DNA of 64,000 bases from Sipunculus nudus (GCA_026874595.1 CM049317.1:25758401-25822400), one strand, 5' to 3'; positions 10,431-23,104 are shown, numbered from the stretch's first letter. The notes: generated by a model not told the origin, from the letters alone. Numbers and translations: made by a program.

Positions 10431-10584
10431 GCAGAATCCAGGACCAATACAGCGGGACAGTTCTGCCACCGATCCAGGCGCTGTCGTTTAAATGTAGTGG
10501 TTTCAGAAGTTCTATCAGTATTTTATGTGAGTCCTCACTCTAGTCTAGGCCAGTTTGTTCGCCCTTGGTACAGGCAAAAGCTTG
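10431..10584 (-). pseudogene. Gene 1 CTLD1 first-half exon with 44-nt deletion
   Basis: The exon is 154 nt long; its gene 2 counterpart (42,765-42,962) is 198 nt. A single 44-nt block is missing near its middle (breakpoint about 10,550), which removes the TEAGELC helix region and shifts the frame. Downstream of the break the expected frame still reads LKPLHLNDSAWIGGRTVPLY and WSWIL up to the GTGAGG donor. Confidence 0.8.
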
Positions 10585-11389
10585 CTATGAATAAAGACAA
10601 TTGCAAATATTTGCAAAAGTGATACCATTATATTATTTACAGAAGATCTGATGCGTTCACAAATATCAAATATCAAAGTGTATGAATCTATATGGAAGGA
10701 TGCAGCTCACATACAAATTAAAAATGTAGAGGCAAGTATCTGTTGCTATATGAATATCGTGTACTTTACAACCAGAATTTAAAAATAATCAACTGCAAAA
10801 ATACGAGCAAGTATAAAGACATAATGCTAACACAAGATCCCGGTCTCGCCGCTCACTGTTTGTATACCTCATACACCTTATAATTTGACACTGGAGATTA
10901 TTAAAGGCATTGCATGCAAGACCTGTGGCAAAAAATGTAAAAGCAGTGTTATTTTTTATTATATACGATATTTTGTTATAAAATGATATATCTTAATTAA
11001 AGAGTATTTAGGTCATATCTCAGTCATATTTTGTATATCAGTTTTATCGTAACATGAATTAGACATCAACTTGTATTGTAACATATCTTTATGTTGATTC
11101 ATACAATTTATTTGGTTTGATTAAATGTTTTTATCTTTGTCTATCTCATCTTATTAAATTTTAAAAAGGCAGTATACATGCATTAAATTTGTTATTAAAC
11201 TATTGATTACTTTGTTCTCAGACATATCTTTTATTATACATTTGGTCATTTTAGATGACACAGTCCAGAAAATAAAGGTCATCAGAGGATTTTCTACACA
11301 TATCTTTAGCTGACTGCACGTTGCGCAGAAGTGAGCCATATATGTTATTTGCTGCCGGACGACAATATCTGAAGCCCACAATTTGCCCT

Positions 11390-11768
11390 AATGAACAGGT
11401 CAAAATTAGCCGAAATTCTAAGAGTTCTTTGACAAACCTTGATTTTTTTCAAAGTTCTTTCCACACTCTATCAATTGTGCTACAATTTTCCGTTTAGATA
11501 TCCCTCTTATTCATTAAAGCCTAGTAGATGTGGCTCATTTGATGCGAAGTCGAAACATGAGGACCATTTGCATTAAATGATGACGTCACTTTTTTTTATC
11601 TGTGCAGTCGTCGAATTTATCGGACATTCATTGACATGGAAAATAATTTCTATACGCCGATTGTGTACGATAGAGTACAAATGTTGTCAGAAACTATTTC
11701 ATATTCATGTTCAAAATTCATTTAGACTCGTAGCAATAAGGTTATGTTATACTAAATGTACACGATAG
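11390..11768. other. No gene seen
   Basis: Beyond the end of the duplicated block, no exon, RNA gene or repeat is recognised. I searched it for the missing gene 1 signal-peptide exon and found none. Confidence 0.6.
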
Positions 11769-13007
11769 GTTTTCTTTATATTCTTAGAACACCAAATTGC
11801 AGCTTTCTCTCCGTAAAAGACATAAACACTATTCTTTACATCCATATGGATCATGACCATTTGATCAGGACCTAAGGGCTAGTAAAACCACTTTTTTTTA
11901 ATGATCACACATTTCTTTCTCTAAATTTGGGACCTTTCAATGAAGCAGTGCTTCCGTTAACAGGGCAAAAATCGTAACCGTTATACCTAGAAACTTTTTA
12001 CTGTACAGTCTAGAAGGCCCTAGGCAAATCTTATTGGAAACCTTAAATTTAGCCATGGTGGCCTACATATTTTTAGCTCTGGGTCGAAAGCATGGTTTTA
12101 AATACCCAGACAGTCAGGAGGTTCTCAAATTGTATACATTAATTGATATAATATTCAGAAGGGCCCTGGCAAATAAAAAAAAAACAAACAAAAAAATCAA
12201 AAACAAAAAAAAGGTCACGTGACCTAAATTCTGGTTAAAACATGATAAGAGCACCCAGACAATCAGACAACACACACACATTGTATACCTTAGACCTAAA
12301 CACTTTTAACTCTCTGGGAAAGTTTAGGCCAAACCTCCTTGGAAATTTGGTCAAGGTGACTTCCATCCTCCGAGCTCCTGTCCAGCAATATGATTGCGAG
12401 CACCCAGACAGGCAGGCAAGTCTCAAATTATAACGGTTAGGCCACGATTCCTCTGACGAAACATCTAAGTAGGGCATAATGCCTACTTCTGGGCACCAAG
12501 AAAGTCATACCGGGCACAAATCTTAACTGTTTGATCTGGAAATGCCTTTCTTTATAAAAAGGAGGTCAATAAAATATTTCCTTTGACATTCAAAAGAATT
12601 TCACCGTTATCTATATTGTGTGAGCTATATGAACGAGTACCCTTTAAGCCATTTAGACAGAAGTTGTAAACCCAAAATAAGATCGCTGTTACCTATTCTC
12701 TAAGGATTCTGGGCAGGAAAGAGAAGAATTTAGAGCACTTGGGGGGAGGGGGGATCTACCCGTTGTTCAAGGTTCCTTAACAATTTTTTTTCACCAGATC
12801 ATAACATCAATAATTAATACATGCATTATCTGTACATCAAATTAAGTTGTGCGTCGTGACCCATGGTTCAGTTGTTTGTATGAATAAATCCGTAGAATCT
12901 GTTTTGACTTCTAAACTTGGTACTTTCATCCCTTTAAAGAAATGCCAATTTTTATGTGCAGATGTCATCGTATCGCGCTGATACAATAAAAGCGCAAAAA
13001 ATGACTG
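11768..13007. repeat. Interspersed repeat R1, copy 1
   Basis: Closely similar to 14,755-16,022. Shared blocks include CATTACATCCATATGGATCAT at the left and CGCGCTGA.TCAATAA.AGCGC at the right. Part of it (GGTGGCGCCACCTGTATT and the block telling AACAGGGCACAAATCGTAACCG) recurs at 51,240-52,000. No coding capacity. It looks like a decayed non-autonomous element of a type common in bivalves. Confidence 0.7.
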
Positions 13008-13139
13008 CATTTAAATTTCACAGATAATCAGTAAGCTAGTAGAAGCCCTGTAGATGGGAGCACAGTAGCACAGAAGAATCCAAAAGAAAACAAAAAGGCA
13101 GGGTTTCAGGTTTAATATTCATCACCAAATAAATATACG

Positions 13140-14720
13140 GGCCTCTTGTGACACGGGGTTAACCTCACATTGACATGAGATATCCTCAGAATATCACCTA
13201 GTTATCCTAAAGGAAACACGAGGTATTCTGACGGTGAAACGGGGATATCCTCACAGGGACACAAGTTTATTCTATCAGTGATAACGGAATATCCTCCCAA
13301 TATCCTGACATTGACAGAAGGAGTATCATGACAGTAGCACGATGGTATCTCTACAATGACAGGGTGATATCCTCCCAGTGACATAGGGGTATTAAGACAG
13401 TAATAGAGTGATATCTTCACAATGGTGAGGCTTTTCCCACAGGGATACAATGGGATCTTCAGAGTGACAATGGAGAACTCTCCCAGTAATACAATTATAT
13501 TCTTCAATTACACCGCTGTTTCTCACAGTAATACAGTTATATCGGCAAAGAGGTGTGGTATTCCAACAGTAATACAGTGATATCCTCACAATGACACGAG
13601 GGTTATCGCATAGTAATACAGTGATATCCCTACAGTGACACGAGGGATTCATCACAGTAATACAGTGATAACCTCGCAATAACATGGGAGAAATCTCACA
13701 ATAATACATTGATGTCTTTAAAATGACACGAGGGTATTCTCACCGTAATAGAGTGATATCCCCAAACTGACACAGGGCTATTCTCAAAGAAATATAGTGA
13801 TGTCCTCACAATAACAAGGGGAGTATCTCACTCTAATAGAGTGATATCCTCAGAATGACACTGGGCACTCTCACAGTGATAAAGTGATATACTCACAGTG
13901 ACACGGGAGTTTTCTAAAAGAAATACAGTAATATATTGTCAGTGACAAGGAGGTATTCTCACAGTAATAACATTATATACTCACAGTGACACTATGATAT
14001 CGTCAGAGTGACTTGGTGTTAATCTCAATAGTGTTTCCTCAGGTATACAAAGTGGCATGCTGACAGCCACACGGGGGCATTCTCACAGTAGCACAGTGAT
14101 TTCCTCAATAGTGTTCTGGGGGTATCCTTAGATATAAACAGGGGTATGCTGACAGCGACATTGGGGATCCTCACAGTTACACAGTGATATCCTCACAGGA
14201 ACAGGGGAGCATTCTCACAGAAGTACAGTGATATCCTCGTAGTTACAAGGGGAATTCTCAGAGTAATAAAATGATATCCCGACAATGACGAGGGTTTTTT
14301 TTCATAGTTATACCGTGATATCCACACAATGACACTATGATTTCGAGAGTGTAACTGGGGGTTATCCTCAATCGTGTTCTAGGGTATGCTCACAGAAACA
14401 CAGGGGTATGCTGACAGAGACAAGGGGCATTCTCATAGAAATACCGACAATGACGAGGGGGTTTCTCATAGCTATACCGTGATATCCACACAATGACACT
14501 ATGATTTCGACAGTGTAACTGGGCGTTATCCTTAATGGTGTTCTAGGGTATGCTCACAAATACACAGGGGTATGCTGAGAGAAACAAGGGAATTCTCATA
14601 GTTATACCGTGATATCCACACAGAAAGACAGGTGAATTCTCATAGAAATACGGCCACATTCCCGCAGTTACACGGGGAAATTCTCACAGTCATACAGTGA
14701 TTTCCATACATTTTAGACTG
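13140..14720. repeat. Minisatellite, unit about 44 bp
   Basis: Long tandem array of a degenerate unit of the form GTAATACAGTGATATCC followed by TCACAATGACACGAGGG and a variable 10-bp end. The unit has an internal half-repeat (ATCC/TCACAGTGACAC alternating with TTCTCACAGTAATAC). Minus-strand open frames across it are by-products of the periodicity. Confidence 0.9.
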
Positions 14721-14754
14721 CCCAATTCCCAGTAAAGGTGTCAGTTCTTATCTA

Positions 14755-16022
14755 TGGTTCCATTTAGTGTCCTGAAACCTCATATGTTTACTGCTCATGA
14801 CTTATGTTATCAGTTTAGGAAGACTGGTGGCGCCACCTGTATTGTTTTCTATTTTTACGCATTTCTCTTTATATTCTTAGTCAACCAAATTACAGATATA
14901 TCTCCGTAAAAAGACATAAACACCATTCATTACATCCATATGGATCATAAGCATTTGATCAGGACCTAAGGGCTGGTTGCACCACTTTTTTTAATGATCA
15001 CCCAATTTTTCTCTAAAGTTGAGACCTAAAAATGAAGCAGTCATGCCGTTAACAGGGCACAAACTGTAACCGTTATATCTAGAAACATTTCACTGTACAG
15101 TCCAGGAGGTTTTAGGCAAATCTCATTGGAATTAAGCCATGGTGGCCTATATATTTTTAGCTCTGGGCCGAAAGCATGGTTTTAAGTAACCAGACTGTCA
15201 GAAGGTTCACAACTAGCACACATTTATTGTAATATAATATTCAGAAGGGCCCTGGCAAATAAAAAAAATAAGGTCACGTGACATATATTCTGGTTAAAAC
15301 ATGATTACGAGCACCAAAACAGTCAGACAACACACACATCGTATCCGTTAGACCGGGGCACCTTTAATTCTAGGCCAAATCTCCTTGAAAATTTGGTCAT
15401 GGTGACCTCTATCCTCCGAGCTCCTGTCCGGCAACATGATTGTGAGCACCAAGACAGGCAGGTCACAAATTATAACAGTTGGGCATAGAATCTTCTGACA
15501 AAACATCTAAGTAGGGCATAATGCCTGCTTTTAGGCGCCAAGAAAGTCATACTGGGCACAAATCTTAACTTTTGTATCTGGAAAAACCTTTCTTAATATA
15601 AAGGGAGGTCATTAAAATATTTCCTTTGACATCCAAAAGAAGATCACTGTAATATATATTCTGTAAATAATATAAAAGATTTCCCTTTAAGCCATATAGG
15701 CAGAAGTTGTAAACCCGAAATAAGATCGCTGTTACCTATTGTCTAAGGACTCTGAGCAAGAAAAAGAAAAGAATTTAGAGCACTTTGGGGGGCATTCTAC
15801 CCATTGTTCTAGGTTACTTAACAATCATTTGTCACCAGATGAGAACATCAATAATTAATACATACATCATTTGTTCATCAAATTCAGTTGCGCGTCGTGA
15901 CCTATGGGTCACGTGTTTGTGTGAATAAATTCGTGTAATCTGTTTTGACTTCTAACTGCTAACTTCATGTGCAGATAGCATCATCTCGCGCTGAGTCAAT
16001 AAGAGCGCAAAAAAAAAGACGG
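14755..16022. repeat. Interspersed repeat R1, copy 2
   Basis: Second copy of the repeat at 11,768-13,007, in the same orientation and again followed on its right by the same minisatellite. The pair R1 plus minisatellite therefore duplicated as one unit. Confidence 0.75.
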
Positions 16023-16024
16023 TA

Positions 16025-16320
16025 GTTAAAGATACAGTGGTATCTTCAGAATGACAATGGGGAACTCTCCCCGTATTACAATTGTATCCTCCAAATACAC
16101 GGCTGAGTCTCACAGTAATACAGTTATATCGACAGTAACATGTGGTATTCCAACAGTAATACAGTGATATCCCCACAGTGACACGAGGGATTTATTACAG
16201 TGATACAGTAATAACCAGTGAATACCGTGGTATCCCCACAGTGACACGGGGGCATTCTCACAGAAATACTGCGATTTCCAAACAGTTACACTCTGACATA
16301 GGTTACCCTGACATCAAGCA
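16025..16320. repeat. Minisatellite, second shorter array
   Basis: Same unit as the array at 13,140-14,720 (ACAGTAATACAGTGATATCC, CACAGTGACACGAGGG), only a handful of copies. Confidence 0.85.
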
Positions 16321-16329
16321 CGGTGTTCC

Positions 16330-17622
16330 CTGAAATGACCATGCGCATCCACAAAATGACCCAGGGATATCCTGATGACAATATCCCCCTCAATGGGACT
16401 TATAATTACATAAACGGTAATTCTTCTCATTGGATGATACATAGTGTGCTCTGTCCAACGCGGCTGGTTTTTAGGAACTTACAATCATTCAGTAATAACA
16501 AAAATTGTCACAAATACATGTAATATATTTACAGCTGGTATTTATTGTAGATTTTAACCTAAAGTTAAATCTACATATATCTCTCCTATTATATGACCGG
16601 CAATTACGGACATCCATTGAATTTCGAATTTTTCGAATGAACCATTATCCGATCTAGTTTGGTCCATCGAGGTAATAATGTAATTTAGGCCTCGCGTGCC
16701 TCTTATGGTAGATACTCTTAATATCCAACCGTGTGGGTTGTTTTTCAAGTTTTGTTCAATTTTCGATTCCTTGTTGCATTTTAAGACTAATAGGCGCAAG
16801 GAAGACCAGTAGGTGCAGGGAAGTACCTATTTGCCTGAAAGGTATTTACAGCCATTCCCTTATTAGGTTTGCAATGTTTTTATTGACAAGCTATACATAT
16901 GGTGTCTGTCGGAATACATGCCAGATTCATCGTTAATGTTAGTGATAAAACCCATAATTAAAATCAAAAGGGATAAATCTGTTATTTTAAAATGTATTGA
17001 TCATGCGAACAATTGCTGTTTGTCTGTGGATATGGGTGTTTGCCAGTAATCAGTGACAGATCAGGAAGTCATGTGATTAGCGTTACGCCCAGGTAGCTGA
17101 CTTATTTATCTTGGTTCATCTTAGTTAAGACAAAATCAGTAAATTGCACAATACAGCATTATACCATTACGTCTGGTCATCCTATAAACATAACATGTTA
17201 TTCTCTATCACCTCGTAACACGTAATGTATAATTTTCCCTGCCAGGAGGGTATGCGTTCATCCCCGACTGGTGTTTATTTGTGTGTTTGTATATGTATGT
17301 TTTACATGACATAACTTATGCTATCATAAATGGATACTCATGAAATGTTCAGGGCATTTCGGGAATGGACCAATAACGAATCGATTACATTTCGGGTGTG
17401 GATCCGACACATAATCCGCAATCAGCAAGAATATTCGCCAGTGTACAGTCACTTATGCAAGAGAGAACCTTGGAATATGGACCGAATAAGTGAATGCAAA
17501 CATAGGTTTAGGAATCTCAAAATAGTGGACGAGACACGGCGAAGGCTTGCATTCCTTAGAATGCAGATTTCTTGTTAAACATTGTTTTTTTATAAACATT
17601 TTAAAAATATTTTGTATGTATG

Positions 17623-17674
<52 letters not shown>

Positions 17675-19150
17675 TATATATATTAAATATATTGCCCTCT
17701 TTCATCTCTTCCACAACAGATACAACTCTTTATCTTTTAAACATACTCATTATTCACAAACAATCCATTCTGTCGTTATATATTTTACCGATTCTTTTTA
17801 TTCTGATTTTTTAGCCATTTTATCTATTTTCAACGATGCTTATCCTTAAGAGGTACTCTACTAAAGGCTTGTGAAAGGTGAATGTCGTATGCTACTTATA
17901 AGAAGTCAAGTTACTATTGTCCTGAGCGAAACTGATCTACCTTCATTTTAAGATCTTACATATAGCCAACCGATCCTGCTGTACGTTACGTGTGGCTCCT
18001 ATGCTTTCTGCACTTAAACCTAACCTCAGTCCGCGTTTCAACTTGAACATTTCTCAACACGTAATATGTGAGCCTCACGTTTACCGATCTAGGTCTAACC
18101 TATGACTTTAGGCCTAAGTCATATACAGTGAAGAATACATATACGACAGGACTTCGACAGAAAATTGTGATAATCCCTTGGGTAATCGTGGATGTGTTGT
18201 AGAAAAAGGTGTTTTGCGACGGAAAAACTGTCGTAGACCCTTGTCGTAGAATTTTGACAGGTTGAAAGTGTTTTCAGCGTCGTAGGTTACGATTTATGTC
18301 AGGCCAGTCTCGTAGGTCTGTTGTACGATATCTACAACAGGGTTACGATAAACCTATGGCGCTCGAACGATATTTTGATTATCTGAGGCCCCAAGAATCG
18401 TAGGACTTTCCTAAGACAGCCCAAAGACTTACGCACGTTCTAAGTATGACGGTCCTACGAATGATTTACCGTGGTATGTCATTTATGCGACCACAGAGGG
18501 TTTGTCTTTAGCCTGAGTCACATACATCGCACAACACATATATGATACGTCTACGACAGTAAATTGGGGATTTTTTTTCTTTTTATTACGACCATCGAAG
18601 GGACCTTATACGAATGTCATAGGAAGAGAGTACGATTAGACTTGGACAGCCCTGGCCAATTTTCCAACGACCGTCGTACAACATATATTTTACATGTGAA
18701 CGCTTCCACGAAATTAAAACAAACTATCTTACGACGGTTCAATCTGTGGTAGCCCGACAATCAAAATTGTAGGTTGTGACTTAGGCCCTTTGCTTCTACT
18801 TAGCTGTTTGCCAAATCTTCAAACATTAAGGTTCAGGTATTTGTGGGTTGTTTACTCGCGTATTTACTTAGCAACATATTCTCGGAGGTTCACTAAACCA
18901 GTTTAGATGAATACCTGTTTGTAATTACTAAGTTGTCTTAAGAGACGTAGTCAACATGATTTGAACTTGCAATAACCACAACTACACTTAACTTACCCCA
19001 TTCATATAAAAAATAGATCTGGTCGCGGAGGTAAATTATAACAACAATGTCTGCATAATTAGAATTTGCAACGAATGTTCAATATAAAGATTACATTAGT
19101 TTCTCACATTGTAAATTGTACATAATCTGTACCCTCTCCAGTGCACGAGC
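16330..19150. other. No gene seen; repeats only
   Basis: Scattered short open frames, none with a recognisable domain or conserved copy elsewhere in the window. An (AT)n tract lies at 17,625-17,672. At 18,105-18,610 a roughly 410-bp direct duplication carries many CGTAGG/CCTACG words. The frame at 17,330-17,578 (plus strand, 82 codons) is basic and unlike the receptor family. Confidence 0.6.
17625..17672. repeat. (AT)n microsatellite
   Basis: Nearly pure AT run of about 48 bases. Confidence 0.95.
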
Positions 19151-19189
19151 ATTGGTTTCTTTAAATTGTCAAACGCCGTTTACTCTTCT

Positions 19190-19260
19190 GGCCCATTATG
19201 ACATTTAGCCGTTGCATCCCCGGATTCGTATGTGATGTTTCTAACATACCGTCTGGCACG
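19190..19260 (-). pseudogene. Relic of a receptor tail exon
   Basis: One minus-strand frame reads RYVRNITYESGDATAKC and then HNGPEE and a stop. The core NITYESGDA matches the tail motif NVIYESGDAIA of gene 1 and NIVYESG of gene 3. Upstream the frame breaks. It is a short decayed piece of a tail exon, with nothing of an ectodomain around it. Confidence 0.55.
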
Positions 19261-19369
19261 CCTGTGTTATTATGGGCGCTCGACATTGTTGAGTCATATG
19301 AATAATATGGGGCATTTGCAATCAGAACCGTCTGCTCGACCATCCCAGAAACAAAGAAAAATGTCATTT

Positions 19370-20990
19370 AATTCGCACAAGAATTGCCGCGCATCAGTAC
19401 CCTCATGATTCAAAATTCACATGACATAAGGTTTCACACTCTCCTGAAATATAAGATCGGTTGAATTCCAGGCTCACTCGGTTCGTCTTCAGTACTGAAT
19501 GTTTAATGATAGGAGTGCGCTGACAGACAATTAATCTTAAATTCTAATTACCCACATAAATACGTAAATATCCAATTTATCCGCTTTGTTTAAAGTACAT
19601 TCTGTAAACCGCAGTATTCATAATATATTCAACAACGGATCACCTCACGATCATTCGCTGTGTATTGAAGAACTATCATTTTTCATATATATTAATATCT
19701 TATTCTTTTTTTTATTTTCATCGAAAAAAATAGCAAAGGCATAAAATAGCATCTGAGCGTTACTACGGTTATCCATAGCCCTATACACAATCAGCCAAAC
19801 TCGAAGGCAGTTATCCTTTATATACTAATACACTACAACAACATACAAAGCAGTAAATCATTGGGACCCGAGTGTACGACGAGAGCCGGTTATCACTAAG
19901 GCATATTTGTATCTTTATGCATAATTTTATATAATTAAAATATGAATAATATAATATAATTTTCTACTTGTCTGTCACATACCTATCGGTATGAACGACC
20001 AGGTTCTCTAAATGATAAACAAACTGGCTGAAGCTAATACTCTCCAAAGGATGTTTTAATCACTGCACAGGGGAGTCCTATGTTTACACTGCTCTAATTG
20101 TGTACCTAGGGGTATCAGTTTAGTTGTATATACACAGGACTCCGACAATCAACTGAACGAGGTAACTAAATATGTCCCCGTACAACGATATTCAGTACAT
20201 CTAAAGTTTGAGTGTAAAAATAGTCCTTGGCCTGTTACTGGAAACGCTCACACCAGATACAAAATAGCCGGAACACCAGTCCGACGGCAATTGCGATATC
20301 CGCTCTGAGGTCCGTTACAGAGGTATCAGCGTAGCCCTCCTCTGACACTGTTTTTTACGCTTACAGAGATCGTCTCCTATCTGTCCAGACTATGATAAAC
20401 GCAGACTTGCAGAAAATCGTCAGACTACTCCAAACGGGCAGTTGTAGCCATTTTCCTCTCAAACAATGCTTATATATGCTAGCTGACATCACAAGGGCCA
20501 GTAAACACACCGACTCTAACTAACTACATGATTATAAGATGGGCACGCCTCCAGAGACCAAACCCTGAGAAAAAGTAAACTAAGCAGGTGTTTGGCCTTT
20601 GAAGTCTACAATAAACAATGTTCCTATAGGAACAGTCTAGACATAAAGGGGTTCCCATGGAAATAAACTGTACTGAAATTATTATTAAATGAGGCACTTG
20701 TGCTCTCTAACCTTACATCTAAACATGATACTCCACCTTAATATAAAATTAATTATAAAAACAATCATCTGGTTAAATCAGTATTTAAATATACAAAAAA
20801 ACAACTAAGTCACAGTCGTCTGGAGATATTGTCCTTTATATAGCATATGCGTCTCGTGTAGTTGTGCATTATGAAGAACAAAGAAAGACATATACATTAA
20901 CTGATAACCCTTAGAAGATATTTGAAAACTTATACATTTTTAATGAATGTACACGTTTATTTAATTATATATTGGGGTACGTCGCCATTT
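19370..20990. other. No gene seen
   Basis: AT-rich sequence without recognisable exons, repeats or RNA genes. Confidence 0.55.
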
Positions 20991-21029
20991 CAACCTCTTT
21001 CGATACAAGTAGAATGTACAGGACCTGAC

Positions 21030-21157
21030 CTCCTCGACCATCTCTGCAACTCAGCAGAACCAGATCTGCTGTTCTTACAGGAGGCAGGAGGATTGTGTAA
21101 ACCGTGACTATACTGAAAGTCAGAACGAATCTTGTCAAAGCCATGATGACAACCAGT
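21030..21157 (-). CDS. Orphan signal-peptide exon
   Basis: On the minus strand, an acceptor (TAATATTCAG) is followed after 13 nt by an ATG at 21,144. The frame MALTRFVLTFSIVTVYTILL is a clear signal peptide, followed by VLLSCRDGRG and a possible phase-1 donor (G, then GTCAGG, a weak consensus). The layout copies the gene 2 first exon (44,991-45,099): acceptor about 10 nt before ATG, hydrophobic leader, one Cys, phase-1 exit. It could be the displaced first exon of gene 1, about 10.4 kb upstream of its CTLD1 exon, or a leftover of the copy whose tail relic lies at 19.2 kb. Confidence 0.5.
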
Positions 21158-21699
21158 CTGAATATTACATGATACGCTGTGTATATATCAATTCTATTGA
21201 CAGGCCGATGACTGGGAAGTTTGCTCATGTTGGCCAAAGAAAGATAATTAACATCCTTATTAGCACTGTACCTAAACCACAGGCCTGGTGATTTCCCAGA
21301 TAAGGGTACACGGAAGCATTAAGGAAATTTTCCCTATGCTAAATTTAATATTAACAGGCCTGGATTACGCGACCGACATATAAACAGACCACGTATCAGG
21401 AGAAAAGTATTCATAGCAGGAAATTGTAAATAAAATATCGATCACTGTGTTTTTTGTTGTTCGCGAGGGTTTCGAATTAGTGATATTCGCAAAAACGAAA
21501 TCATGAATAAGACGCCATGCCTACACAGTTGAGCATCCATACTGTATAGCCTCATCAACTGACATATACGTCATCGGTGTGTGTAGCTTCAATGGTCGAA
21601 AGGGCAAAGATTAATACTGTAAATTTCAACATCTTGTACAATACCCTTACTCACAATTGATGTTGCGAATAATGATAAAGAGGATTTTGTTCCTTTGGG

Positions 21700-22330
21700 G
21701 TCATCACCATATTTTAAAATTTTTACGCTTTAAAATACCTAAATTTAGTGACTCAATCGTGAAATAGCGAAACAGGAACAATATTGAATTACATAAACAG
21801 TAAAATTTAACCTTCCAAGTATGAAACCAGTCCTGGTATTTTATGACATTGTATGACAAGACATGAGTTATATTTGTTTACATAATCACGCCTATCAGGT
21901 GATGTACGGCATTAGAACAACTACATGCTTTGACTGCATGGGATTGCCTTACAATGTCATCATTACTTCTTAAAATATTGTTTTTCGTCCATCATTTTTT
22001 GTTCCATTCCGAATAGTCCGACGACCTGTCAGATTTGCTTTTTTAACTTCTCTTGTCAGTGCCATCCATATTCACATTGTTTGCTGACAAAATCTGTCCT
22101 CTGTTACTGATTGGTATTTCGGTATTTTGTTATATGGGACCAGCCTTTCAAATACATCTGTTATGCGGCAATGACGTTTCGATTTAACTCACTACAGACT
22201 TCAAGCAGTACACTGCAATTCATAATCAGCTGGATCTCGACCAATGAATTGATATGTGTACTCGAGACCCATCCACTGGTTTCTTATGTATCTCTGAGGG
22301 ACAAGAGGATGACCGGGCAGTTCAGGCAAG
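21700..22330. repeat. Dispersed duplicated segment, copy 2
   Basis: Similar to 130-605. Open frames in it are not shared with the first copy. Confidence 0.5.
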
Positions 22331-23019
22331 AATAAAACGTGAAACACAATTAACAAAAGACACGTATATACATTTCTTTTCGGAAATCATTTGAGGTTAT
22401 ATTTCAAATGTAAGGCTGAGAACAGTAAGCATACATAATTAAAAAAATTGCATAACTATGAGTACGGTTTTCCTAAAATAATATCCAGTGTAAAAGTAAT
22501 TATATTGAGTATATGGAAATATATATGATCTGACAAAATAAAATTTACTTGTTTAAGTGAACTGCGTATAAATGAGCCCACCTATCAATCACGTGCGGGA
22601 AGGTCTGACCATTGAGGTCCATATGTTATATATATATACTATGATCGGACACTTGATCCTGTGATATCGTCGCTATATCATGTATTCGACCAGGAACATG
22701 ACTCCCTTTATGTCAGTTTACATTCTCGCACTACATGCAATCGTTTTAGTATCACTCGAATGCCATTTTGTTGGGCGAGATATTTGACAGTCTATATCAG
22801 TGCTTTTCTCTCGCATCTGCATAAATTGGTCCTCATATAAAGTTCAAGTTATAATCAATAATCCGGCTAAATGTAGTACACGATGCTGTAGCTTTTTGAA
22901 CAAAGAGCTATTTATATGATGCATTTTAGGGACGTACACTAATTGAAATCCCCAGGTAGTTCACTTATCTGGGGGAAACTATGATTATATATGTGTAAAG
23001 TATATGTGTTTATATTCAC

Positions 23020-23029
23020 ACACACACAA

Positions 23030-23104
<75 letters not shown>

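Larger units (their letters stand above)
3998..10584 (-). pseudogene. Gene 1: CTLD-WSC-CTLD receptor, probably inactivated
   Basis: This is a paralogue of gene 2. Exons in sense order: CTLD1 first half 10,431-10,584; WSC first half 9,923-10,068; WSC second half 9,444-9,591; CTLD1 second half 9,195-9,335; CTLD2 first half 8,249-8,505; CTLD2 second half 7,788-7,940; transmembrane 5,084-5,189; tail 3,998-4,583. Splice sites and phases match gene 2. Two lesions break the frame: 44 nt missing from the first CTLD exon and 1 nt missing from the CTLD2 first-half exon. No signal-peptide exon is found at the syntenic place and no stalk exons are present; a Penelope-like element lies in that intron. The remaining exons are open and well conserved, so inactivation, if real, is recent. 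An assembly error or an alternative first exon (see 21,030-21,157) is the main alternative. Confidence 0.8.
600..11390. repeat. Segmental duplication, left copy
   Basis: The block is colinear with 30,200-44,900, covering pseudogene A relics, the 3' flank, gene 1 and its upstream intron. Offsets are about 29.4-29.6 kb up to 5.5 kb and about 32.4-32.5 kb beyond 7.7 kb, the difference being the stalk-exon region that only gene 2 has. Similarity fades near 11.36 kb, before the position of the gene 2 signal-peptide exon. Confidence 0.85.

Noticed and set aside
13202-13709. Overlapping minus-strand frames with repeated YYC and LYYCWNT words; similar at 15,952-16,176
   Set aside because: They follow from the 44-bp minisatellite periodicity; stops interrupt them and no signal peptide or domain is seen.
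13140-14720. Possible CRISPR array
   Set aside because: Units vary throughout, there is no repeat-spacer alternation, no cas genes, and the setting is an animal genome.
17330-17578. Plus-strand frame of 82 codons
   Set aside because: Basic composition, no domain, no paralogue in the window and opposite to the family orientation.
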